A DNA stretch of 8,914 nucleotides, taken from contig PWOG01000302.1 in NCBI GenBank assembly GCA_003557565.1, positions 1-8,914 on the forward strand, in the 5' to 3' direction. The position numbers and the translations under genes are program-made. Below the pieces are notes generated by a model. That model ran no database searches and was not told the origin of the DNA. It worked only from the letters and a program-made list of their open reading frames with translations. Shown one piece after another: positions 1 through 5,681 of the stretch. The stretch is from Desulfobulbaceae bacterium (lineage in GTDB: Bacteria > Desulfobacterota > Desulfobulbia > Desulfobulbales > Desulfurivibrionaceae). Position 1 is the first letter of the stretch, and the number at the start of each line of letters is the position of its first letter.

Positions 1-2
1 AA

Positions 3-263
3 GCCGTGGAAGAAGCCGTAAAACACCGGGGCCGGCTCAGCCTGCTGCTCACCGACGTGATGTTGCCGGATAGCAACGGCCGGGAGCTGGCGGAAAAAAT
101 ACGCCAAATCCAGCCGGATGTTCGCTGCCTGTTCATGTCCGGCTATCCGGCAGACATCGTCACCCAAAACGGTATGCTGCAAAACGGCATCCATTTTTTG
201 CAAAAACCCTTCGCCATGGCCGAACTGGCGGCCAAGGTGCGCGCCGCCTTAAATTCTTCGTGA
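3..263 (+). CDS. C-terminal receiver (REC) domain of a truncated response regulator or hybrid histidine kinase
   Basis: The gene runs in from the left edge in frame 3 and ends at TGA 261-263, so only about 86 residues are visible. They form most of a response-regulator receiver domain. The phospho-acceptor Asp lies in LLLTDVMLPDSNG (codon 54-56). It is followed by the conserved hydrophobic strand and Ser of CLFMSGYP, then the conserved Lys of FLQKPF, and the final helix ELAAKVRAAL. The protein stops directly after the domain with no DNA-binding output. A receiver at the extreme C-terminus with the MSGYP...KPF style is typical of hybrid PAS/histidine kinases, where it takes part in phosphorelay. 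That architecture is an inference because the N-terminal part is outside the window; a stand-alone receiver protein is possible. The GTG at position 6 is an internal codon, not a start. Confidence 0.85.
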   Translation, partial: AVEEAVKHRGRLSLLLTDVMLPDSNGRELAEKIRQIQPDVRCLFMSGYPADIVTQNGMLQNGIHFLQKPFAMAELAAKVRAALNSS

Positions 264-284
264 TTTAAACTACCCCGGCATACA

Positions 285-313
285 TTTACAAAAACCGGTC
301 TTTGCGGTAGATT
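285..313 (+). promoter_or_regulatory. Candidate sigma70-type promoter for trpBA
   Basis: TTTACA (285-290, five of six matches to TTGACA) is followed after 17 bases by TAGATT (308-313, four of six to TATAAT). Transcription would start near 320 and leave a leader of about 120 bases before trpB. The leader shows no run of Trp codons, so no classical leader-peptide attenuator is evident. It does hold the 10-base palindrome CAGGTACCTG (351-360), a TCCAGG/CCTGGA inverted repeat (349-354 / 365-370) and CGGTACCG (406-413); whether these are operator or RNA structure is unknown. The call rests only on consensus match and location. Confidence 0.35.
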
Positions 314-440
314 GGCCAAACGCAATCGTATCCGTGCCCATCATTTCCTCCAGGTACCTGCCAATCCTGGATACTACAAGCCATAAAGGTTCAGCCCGGC
401 AAAATCGGTACCGCTGAGCCCTTGCAGGGAAAATAAATTT

Positions 441-1682
441 ATGAAAACAGGTTATTACGGAAACTGGGGCGGAGCCTTCGTACCGGAAATCCTGCACGAA
501 ACCTTCCGCCAGCTCAATGCCTTCTTCACCGAAGCCCAGGCCGATCCCGCCTTCTGGCGCCAGTATGTCGACTTGATGGGCAGTTATTCCTGCCGCCCCA
601 CCCCCCTGACTTTTGCCGAAAATCTGACCCGCCGCTATGGCGGCGCCCGGATTTACATCAAGCGCGAGGATCTCAACCATACCGGGGCACACAAGGCCAA
701 CAACGTCATGGGCCAGGGCCTGCTGGTCCGGCGCATGGGCAAAACCAGAGTAATTGCCGAGACCGGCGCCGGCCAGCACGGGGTGGCCACCGCCACCATG
801 GCCGCCAAGTTCGGTTTTGAATGCACCATTTACATGGGCGAGGAAGATGTCCAGCGCCAGCGCCCCAATGTCTTCTGGATGGAAAAACTGGGAGCCACCG
901 TGGTGCCGGTAACCTCCGGCTCCAGAACCCTGAAGGACGCGATCAATGAAGCCTTCCGGGACTGGGTGGCCAACATGGACTCCACCCACTACGTGATGGG
1001 CACGGTCTGCGGCCCCCACCCTTTTCCCACCATGGTGGCCTGGTTCCAGAAGATCATCGGCGACGAGGTGCGCGGGCAGATCATGGCCGCCCACGGCAGG
1101 CTGCCGGCCCGGGTTTATGCCTGTGTCGGCGGAGGGTCCAACGCCATGGGCATCTTCCAGGGCTTTATCGACGACCCCGGGGTGGAACTGGTGGGAGTGG
1201 AAGCCGGCGGTAAAGGGCTTGACACCGGCCAGCACGCTACCCGGCTTGCCACCCTCCCCGCCGGCGCCCCCACCGCCACCCCGGGGGTTGCCCAGGGCTA
1301 TAAAACCATGTTTTTGCAGGATGACGACGGCCAGATGCTGGACACCCATTCGGTGGCCGCCGGGCTGGATTACATCGGGGTCTCGCCGATGCTGGCCGAT
1401 CTGTGTGAGCGGGGCCTGGTCCGCTGCACCGCCGCCACCGACACCGAAGTAATGGAAGCCCTGCAGCTGACCATGGCCAGCGAAGGGATTATTCCCGCCC
1501 TGGAATCGGCCCACGCCTTTGTCCAGGCCTTCAAGGAAGCCGGAGAACTGCCTCCGGACCAGGCAATCATCATCAATCAGTCGGGCCGGGGCGACAAGGA
1601 TATCTTCACCATCGCCCACGCCTTTAACGACCCTTCCTGGAAGGAATTTATCAGGTCCAAGGGCGAGGAATACACCCCCTGA
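441..1682 (+). CDS. trpB: Tryptophan synthase beta subunit
   Basis: This PLP enzyme condenses indole, channelled from the alpha subunit, with L-serine to give L-tryptophan in the cytoplasm. The 413-residue product is slightly longer than the usual ~395-400. Visible landmarks are RPTPL (52-56), KREDLNHTGAHKANN with the Schiff-base Lys85, the catalytic Glu107 in AETGAGQHG, TSGSRTLKDA (158-167), the PLP-phosphate loop GGGSN (230-234), GLDY with Asp310 in the mobile COMM region, and SGRGDKD (381-387) near the pyridine nitrogen. All key residues are intact, so it should be active. A short Ala/Pro-rich stretch near 270-282 replaces the more usual 'SAGRPGVLHG' segment. The ATG at 441 is preceded by AGGGA at 426-430 with about ten bases spacing and matches the family N-terminus (GYYGNWGGAFVPE). 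It is the first gene of a trpB-trpA pair; no other trp gene is in view. The long open frame antisense to it is a composition shadow. Confidence 0.97.
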   Translation: MKTGYYGNWGGAFVPEILHETFRQLNAFFTEAQADPAFWRQYVDLMGSYSCRPTPLTFAENLTRRYGGARIYIKREDLNHTGAHKANNVMGQGLLVRRMGKTRVIAETGAGQHGVATATMAAKFGFECTIYMGEEDVQRQRPNVFWMEKLGATVVPVTSGSRTLKDAINEAFRDWVANMDSTHYVMGTVCGPHPFPTMVAWFQKIIGDEVRGQIMAAHGRLPARVYACVGGGSNAMGIFQGFIDDPGVELVGVEAGGKGLDTGQHATRLATLPAGAPTATPGVAQGYKTMFLQDDDGQMLDTHSVAAGLDYIGVSPMLADLCERGLVRCTAATDTEVMEALQLTMASEGIIPALESAHAFVQAFKEAGELPPDQAIIINQSGRGDKDIFTIAHAFNDPSWKEFIRSKGEEYTP

Positions 1683-1806
1683 CTCCGGTGGCTCTCGCGA
1701 CTTTCAGGCGGTCGCCCGCTGCCCCCGGCGGCCGGCCGCCCCGTTGACCACCATCGCCAGATTTACCGGCAACCGTTAAATGGTAAATGATCATGGGGCC
1801 AAAAAG

Positions 1807-1917
1807 GTAAGCGGTCGCAGGGTGCCGCAAGGTGCGGCGAGCCTCGGCGGCGATGCGTACATCAGTACCGTGAGCCGGCCCGATCGCTGCAAGATGCGGT
1901 GCCCGGTGATTGCCTAC
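1807..1917 (+). repeat. Intergenic palindromic repeat element, copy A (between trpB and trpA)
   Basis: This 111-base element fills the second half of the trpB-trpA spacer. Its ends are a 22-base imperfect inverted repeat (1807-1828 and 1896-1917). On the plus strand they give 15 Watson-Crick pairs, 5 G.U/G.T wobbles and 2 mismatches. It is homologous to copy B at 2941-3046: both share TCGCAGGGTGCCGC in the left arm, GCGTACATCA in the middle, then GTGAGCCGGCCCGATCGC, and a right arm beginning GCGGTGCCC. An internal GTAC-ATCA-GTAC mini-hairpin (1857-1868) is present here but shortened in copy B. GTTAAA follows both copies. No ORF of note is inside. It may be a REP/MITE-like mobile repeat or a structured RNA within the trpBA transcript; the sequence alone does not decide between them. 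Confidence 0.85.
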
Positions 1918-1943
1918 ACCGTTAAAAGCACAGGTTTATCAAC

Positions 1944-2708
1944 ATGACTCTGGCACAAGAAATAAAGCATACCCTGGCTGACCGGGAAATTCTGCTGATG
2001 ACCCACCTGGTCCTTGGCTATCCCTCGTTTGAGGTCAACCGGGAAGTCATCGCCCGGATGGTGGAGCGGGGGGTGGATATCATCGAACTGCAGATCCCCT
2101 TTTCCGAACCCGTGGCCGACGGACCGGTAATTCTCCGGGCCAACCAGGAGGCCATCGCCGGCGGGATCAAAGTCCGACAATGCCTGGAGTTTGCCGCCGA
2201 AATGGCCGCCAAACACCGGATCCCTTTCCTCTTCATGACCTACTACAATATTCTGTTCAAGTACGGAGTAACGGAATTTCTGGACAAAACCAGGGAAATC
2301 GGGGTCCGGGGGCTGATCATCCCCGATCTGCCCCCGGAGGAGGGAGCGGACTACCTGGCGGCTTGCCGCCGCCTGGAATTGGCGCCGATTCAAATCTTTG
2401 CCCCCACCAGCAGCGATGAGCGCATGGCGACACTGGCCGGCCACGGAGACGGTTTTATCTACTGCGTGGCCCGCCGGGGGGTCACCGGGGCCAAGACCAG
2501 TTTCGATAAAAGATTCACCGATTATATCGCCCGTTGCCGCCGCGCCACCGACCTGCCTTTGGCCGTGGGTTTCGGCATCGCCGACCGGCAGGATGTGGAA
2601 ATGCTGCGCGGCCAGGCCGATATCGCCGTCATCGGCTCGGCCACCATCCGCCTGGTGGAAGAACACGGGCCGGCGGCGGTGAGCGACTTCATCGCCACCC
2701 TGCGCTAA
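1944..2708 (+). CDS. trpA: Tryptophan synthase alpha subunit
   Basis: A TIM-barrel lyase that cleaves indole-3-glycerol phosphate to indole and glyceraldehyde-3-phosphate, passing indole to TrpB. It has 254 residues, slightly short of the usual ~260-270. Catalytic Glu48 lies in IIELQIPFSEP and catalytic Asp59 in VADGP. PDLPPEE (127-133), YCVARRGVTG (173-182, the mobile loop 6 region) and the phosphate-binding VGFGI (208-212) and IGSA (230-233) segments are all present. The active-site strand reads LQIPFSEPVADGP rather than the common LGIPFSDPLADGP, so it belongs to a divergent TrpA group with both catalytic residues kept. The ATG at 1944 has only a weak AGG (1932-1934), nine bases away. The gene lies 261 bases after trpB instead of overlapping or abutting it. 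Its stop codon lies inside a repeat end (2705-2726). Confidence 0.95.
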   Translation: MTLAQEIKHTLADREILLMTHLVLGYPSFEVNREVIARMVERGVDIIELQIPFSEPVADGPVILRANQEAIAGGIKVRQCLEFAAEMAAKHRIPFLFMTYYNILFKYGVTEFLDKTREIGVRGLIIPDLPPEEGADYLAACRRLELAPIQIFAPTSSDERMATLAGHGDGFIYCVARRGVTGAKTSFDKRFTDYIARCRRATDLPLAVGFGIADRQDVEMLRGQADIAVIGSATIRLVEEHGPAAVSDFIATLR

Positions 2709-2726
2709 GCGATCACGGGGCACGGC
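2705..2726 (-). repeat. Solo terminus of the palindromic repeat, overlapping the trpA stop codon
   Basis: The sequence from the last bases of trpA onward, TAAGCGATCACGGGGCACGG, matches the reverse complement of the right end of copy B (3025-3046) with only 3 differences in 22 bases. The rest of the element cannot be followed beyond it, so this looks like an orphan or truncated end in the opposite orientation. The trpA TAA (2706-2708) is part of the match, which suggests that repeat sequence supplied or replaced the stop codon. A 22-base match next to two full copies is unlikely by chance but short enough to leave some doubt. Confidence 0.6.
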
Positions 2727-2853
2727 TGAACGTTTATCAGAAAGGGTTACGGATTAACGGATTTACCGGAGGAATTGCCCCACCATGGTTAGTAACCGTT
2801 CACCAGGGCCAGCAACCTGTTGATCTAACGGGCCGTAACCCAAGAGCCGTGCC
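2719..2853. repeat. Nested pair of 9-base inverted repeats
   Basis: GGCACGGCT (2719-2727) is the exact reverse complement of AGCCGTGCC (2845-2853). Inside it, GGGTTACGG (2744-2752) is the exact reverse complement of CCGTAACCC (2833-2841). The two pairs are nested in register around an 80-base core with no gene-like content. Further outside, GATCAC occurs in the left flank (2711-2716) and its complement GTGATC in the right flank. The right members lie in the left arm of the adjoining 2837-2936 hairpin, so the two structures are mutually exclusive folds. The core holds GATTTACCGG (2760-2769), also found in the trpB-trpA spacer (1760-1769). Confidence 0.6.
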
Positions 2854-2936
2854 GCAGATTCGGGTGATCAGTCAGGCGCCGCATGGGTACTCAAGCCTGG
2901 CTGATCGCCCGAAGGCGCGGTGCGTCTGCTTGGGTT
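2837..2936 (+). repeat. Long imperfect hairpin with ~41-base arms downstream of trpA
   Basis: The left arm (2837-2877) and right arm (2895-2936) pair around a 17-base loop (2878-2894). Reading by eye gives 33 Watson-Crick pairs, 4 G.U pairs, 4 mismatches and one bulge. Strong blocks are AACCCAAG, CCGC, TTCGGG, GATCAG and CAGGC. No T-run follows it on either strand, so it is not a standard Rho-independent terminator, although it sits between convergent genes where termination is expected. Its sequence differs from copies A and B, so it looks like a second repeat type placed directly against copy B. Confidence 0.75.
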
Positions 2937-2940
2937 AATG

Positions 2941-3046
2941 GTAAGCACTCGCAGGGTGCCGCAGGTTGTGGTGAGCGCGACGGCGAAGCGTACATCAAGT
3001 GAGCCGGCCCGATCGCCGCTTTCGGCGGTGCCCTGTGATCGCTTAC
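2941..3046 (+). repeat. Intergenic palindromic repeat element, copy B (between trpA and the convergent glgC)
   Basis: This 106-base element is the second full copy of the element at 1807-1917, in the same orientation. Terminal 22-base arms (2941-2962 and 3025-3046) pair with 17 Watson-Crick pairs, 3 wobbles and 2 mismatches on the plus strand. The shared blocks with copy A include an identical 18-base GTGAGCCGGCCCGATCGC; gaps of a few bases in the middle account for the length difference. The right end stops one base before the glgC stop codon (minus strand, 3048-3050), and the trailing GTTAAA contains that stop codon's complement. An inner GCCGC-TTTC-GGCGG hairpin lies just before the right arm. 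Confidence 0.85.
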
Positions 3047-3047
3047 G

Positions 3048-4322
3048 TTAAACGGTTTCCCCGCTGGCCACGTTGACGTCGGGAAATTCGGCGACCCGGC
3101 GCCCGGGGCTGATGATGCAGTTACGGCCGATCCGGGACGATACCGGGATATGGGCTCCCTTGCCGACCAGACTGATCCCCGTGTACAGATGCTTGGGATA
3201 TTCCCGGTTGGCCTGATTCTTTTCCGCCTCATCCCCGCAACCAACCACGGCTCCCGAACCCACGTGCACCTGCTTGTCGAGGATCGCCAAGTCCACCACG
3301 GCTTCCGAGGCCACCTGGCAATCGTGGAAAAGGACCGAATCCCGGACCACCGCTCCCGGCCCCACCCGGACCCCGGGAGAGAGGACCGAATTGATCACCT
3401 TCCCTTCAATAACACAGCCGGCGGCCACCAGGGAATTCTGCACCCGGCCTGAACCCAGGAGGCGGACCGGATACCGGTCAAAGGGCAGGCCATCGGCCTC
3501 GGGATTGGGACGAATACCCCAGGCTTGCGGAGAAAGGGGTGCATCCGGCCGCAGGATGTCCATATTGGCTTCCCACAGGGCCTGGATGGTCCCGACATCG
3601 CGCCAGTAACCCCGGAAGGGGTAGGCATAGACCTGGTCATGGTCAATGGCCCGGGGGATGATGTCGCGACCGAAGTCCATGTCTTCCAGGTGGGTCTCCA
3701 GGGTGCGCAGGAGGTAATCGGTGCTGACCACGTAAATACCCATGGAAGCCAGGTCGGTGCGGGGATGGACCGGTTTTTCCTCCCACTCCACCACCCGGCC
3801 GTCGGCGTCGGTGATAGCGGTGCCAAACTGGTGGATCTGCTCCCGGGAGACCACCATGGTGGCCACGGTCATATCCGCCTTCTTGCGGCGATGGGCCTGG
3901 AGCAGGTCTTCGAGGTCCATGCTGTAGATATGATCACCGGAAAGGATGATAACCTCCGGCGAAGGGTTGGACTTGATGAAATCGATATTCTGCCGCACCG
4001 CGTCGGCGGTGCCCTTGTACCAGTCCGAATCGCGCGACCCGGTACGGGGCGGCAGAATCTTGATGCCGCGGGTGCGTCCGGTCAGGTCCCAGGCCGAACC
4101 ATCCCCCAGGTGGCGCATCAGCGACAGGGGCTTGAACTGGGTCATCACCCCCACCTGGGAAAAACCGGAGTTCATGACGTTGCTCAGACTGAAATCGATG
4201 ATCCGGTAAATGCCGGCAAAGGGCACCGCCGGCTTGGCCCGGCTCTGGACCAGCTTGTTGAGCCGGCTGCCCTCGCCGCCGGCCAGCAACAGCACCAGTG
4301 GTTCGTCCTTGTTGAGGATCAT
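3048..4322 (-). CDS. glgC: Glucose-1-phosphate adenylyltransferase (ADP-glucose pyrophosphorylase)
   Basis: GlgC makes ADP-glucose from ATP and glucose-1-phosphate, the committed step of bacterial glycogen synthesis, as a cytoplasmic tetramer. The 424-residue length is normal. The N-terminal nucleotidyltransferase domain shows LAGGEGSRL (13-21, with catalytic-loop Arg20), KPAVPF (30-35), RIIDFSLSN (40-48), WYKGTADAV (101-109), SGDHIY with metal-binding Asp130, EEKP with the sugar-phosphate Lys183, and YWRDVGT with the second metal-binding Asp242. From about residue 290 the C-terminus is a left-handed beta-helix with hexapeptide-like repeats (VGPGAVV, VGSGAVV, IGRNCIISPG), the oligomerisation and allosteric part. 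All expected catalytic residues are present. Its ATG overlaps the upstream paralogue's TGA as ATGA (4319-4322), so translation is probably coupled. Allosteric effector specificity cannot be read from the sequence. Confidence 0.95.
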   Translation of the reverse strand: MILNKDEPLVLLLAGGEGSRLNKLVQSRAKPAVPFAGIYRIIDFSLSNVMNSGFSQVGVMTQFKPLSLMRHLGDGSAWDLTGRTRGIKILPPRTGSRDSDWYKGTADAVRQNIDFIKSNPSPEVIILSGDHIYSMDLEDLLQAHRRKKADMTVATMVVSREQIHQFGTAITDADGRVVEWEEKPVHPRTDLASMGIYVVSTDYLLRTLETHLEDMDFGRDIIPRAIDHDQVYAYPFRGYWRDVGTIQALWEANMDILRPDAPLSPQAWGIRPNPEADGLPFDRYPVRLLGSGRVQNSLVAAGCVIEGKVINSVLSPGVRVGPGAVVRDSVLFHDCQVASEAVVDLAILDKQVHVGSGAVVGCGDEAEKNQANREYPKHLYTGISLVGKGAHIPVSSRIGRNCIISPGRRVAEFPDVNVASGETV

Positions 4323-5587
4323 CGCACCACCTCCCCGTCGGCGATCCGGTTACGGCTTTTCTGGTCCGGCCTCAGAGACGGATACAGGGTGCAGCCAACC
4401 CCGATACTGGTCCCCGCCGGAATCCAGTTATTCCAGCCCAGCACGGTAACCCCGCAGCTTCCCGGCTCAGGCTCGCCGACCCCGACTTCCACCTCCTCGC
4501 CGACGGTGACATTGACATCACTTACCACCTTGTCCAGGCGGGAGCCGCGCCCCACCACATTATCGAAAAAGAGTACCGAATTGCGAACCACCGCCCCGGC
4601 CTTGACCTGGACGCCGGGGAATAAAACGGAGTTTTCCACCGTGCCTTCCACCAGGCAGCCGTTGTAAACCAGACTGTTGGTGATCACCGCCTCAGGGCCC
4701 ACTTTCAGGGGCTGACAGTCTCTGATCCCGCGATGATCCAGATTGGTCCGCACCCCCCATTGGTCCATGGGCAGCCGGGGCTCGCTCCCCAGCAGGTCCA
4801 TGCTGGTTTGCCAGTACTCGTCGATGGTGCGGGTATAACCCCAGTAACCGTCGAACTTGTATCCATAAACCTTCTTGCCGGCAGCCATGGCCCGGGGCAG
4901 GATATCCCGGCCGAACTCGAAGGATTCATCCTCGCGGGCGTTGGCCTCGAGCATCTCGTAGAGCACCTTGGGCTTGAAACAATAGACGGTCATGGAGGCC
5001 CAGTTGAACTCCGGATCTTCCGGCTTCTCCCGGTACTGCAAGACCCGCCCGCCCCGTGCCCCGTCTGCGTCGTCGATCTCGGCCACCCCGAAACGATGGG
5101 CCTTTTCCGGGGGCACCTCAACGCAGGCCATGGTACAGTCGGCGTCCTTTTGCCGGTGATAGGCGATGATTTCCCGATAATCCATATTATAGACGTGATC
5201 CCCGGAGAGCACCAGGATGGTGTCCGGGCTGTGAAACTGGACAAAGTCGAGGTTCTGGTACACCGCGTCCGCCGAGCCCCGGTACCAGCTGCTTTGATCA
5301 AAACCCTGGTAGGGAGGCAGGACGAAAACCCCGCGGTAGCGGCCGATCATATCCCAGGAGGCGCCGACGCCGAGGTGATTGATCAGGGAAAAGCTGCGAT
5401 ACTGGCTCAATACCGCCACCAGTTCCAACCCGGACTGCATCAGGTTGCTCATGGCAAAATCAATGACCCGGGCAAAGCCGCCAAACGGCACGGCGGACTT
5501 GGGCCGATGGGCGGTGAGCACACTCAACTCATCCACCCGCCCCCCGGCCAGGACCACGGCAAGCACATCGGGCTTGGGTCTCGGCAT
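4319..5587 (-). CDS. GlgC-family paralogue with degenerate catalytic motifs, possible regulatory subunit
   Basis: This 422-residue protein aligns with the adjacent GlgC along its whole length: nucleotidyltransferase domain, then a beta-helix from about residue 290. Retained are SAVPFGG, WYRGSADAV (101-109), SGDHVY with Asp130, and EKP with Lys189. Key positions are changed. The loop GGEGSRL becomes GGRVDEL, placing Glu20 where GlgC has the catalytic Arg. YWRDVGT becomes YWGYTRT (248-254), replacing the second metal-binding Asp with Tyr251. SMGIY becomes SMTVY. Family knowledge: heteromeric pyrophosphorylases of plants and Firmicutes (GlgC/GlgD) pair a catalytic with a non-catalytic subunit. 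By inference this could be the modulatory partner of the downstream GlgC; an altered sugar-nucleotide activity is the alternative. The start is firm: AGGGAGGAG (5592-5600) sits just before the ATG. It lies 94 bases after the DHH gene in a likely operon. Confidence 0.88.
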   Translation of the reverse strand: MPRPKPDVLAVVLAGGRVDELSVLTAHRPKSAVPFGGFARVIDFAMSNLMQSGLELVAVLSQYRSFSLINHLGVGASWDMIGRYRGVFVLPPYQGFDQSSWYRGSADAVYQNLDFVQFHSPDTILVLSGDHVYNMDYREIIAYHRQKDADCTMACVEVPPEKAHRFGVAEIDDADGARGGRVLQYREKPEDPEFNWASMTVYCFKPKVLYEMLEANAREDESFEFGRDILPRAMAAGKKVYGYKFDGYWGYTRTIDEYWQTSMDLLGSEPRLPMDQWGVRTNLDHRGIRDCQPLKVGPEAVITNSLVYNGCLVEGTVENSVLFPGVQVKAGAVVRNSVLFFDNVVGRGSRLDKVVSDVNVTVGEEVEVGVGEPEPGSCGVTVLGWNNWIPAGTSIGVGCTLYPSLRPDQKSRNRIADGEVVR

Positions 5588-5591
5588 GGCA

Positions 5592-5600
5592 CTCCTCCCT
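5592..5600 (-). promoter_or_regulatory. Strong ribosome binding site for the glgC-family paralogue
   Basis: On the minus strand AGGGAGGAG lies four bases before the ATG at 5587, a near-perfect Shine-Dalgarno match and the strongest in this window. The downstream glgC has no separate strong site and depends on the ATGA overlap, so this site probably sets the level of both subunits. Confidence 0.7.
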
Positions 5601-5681
5601 CAACTGGTAAAAATTTAATTCATATCAGCCGTGGCGGCCGGCGGCACCGGCAAGGGCAAGCGGCTTAAGCAGCGGGTCGAA

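Noticed and set aside
320..440. Trp leader-peptide attenuator before trpB
   Set aside because: The leader has no short ORF with adjacent Trp codons and no terminator with a T-tract, only small palindromes.
270..1619. 449-codon frame antisense to trpB
   Set aside because: It is a high-GC shadow, Gly/His/Ala-rich with no recognisable motif, lying opposite an intact trpB.
2837..2936. Rho-independent terminator for trpA
   Set aside because: The stem is strong but no T-run follows on the plus strand and no complementary A-run precedes it, so the standard terminator pattern is missing. It is listed as a repeat or hairpin instead.
2534..2938. 134-codon plus-strand frame crossing the trpA end and the repeat region
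   Set aside because: The first part is an alternative frame of trpA and the rest reads through hairpin arms; the product shows no conserved features.
3525..4667. 380-codon plus-strand frame across both glgC-family genes
   Set aside because: It is antisense to two clearly coding genes, has no domain features and no ribosome binding site.
4733..5668. 311-codon plus-strand frame opposite the degenerate glgC paralogue
   Set aside because: Its Gly/His/Pro/Val-rich composition is typical of antisense frames in GC-rich genes, and the minus-strand protein is well supported.
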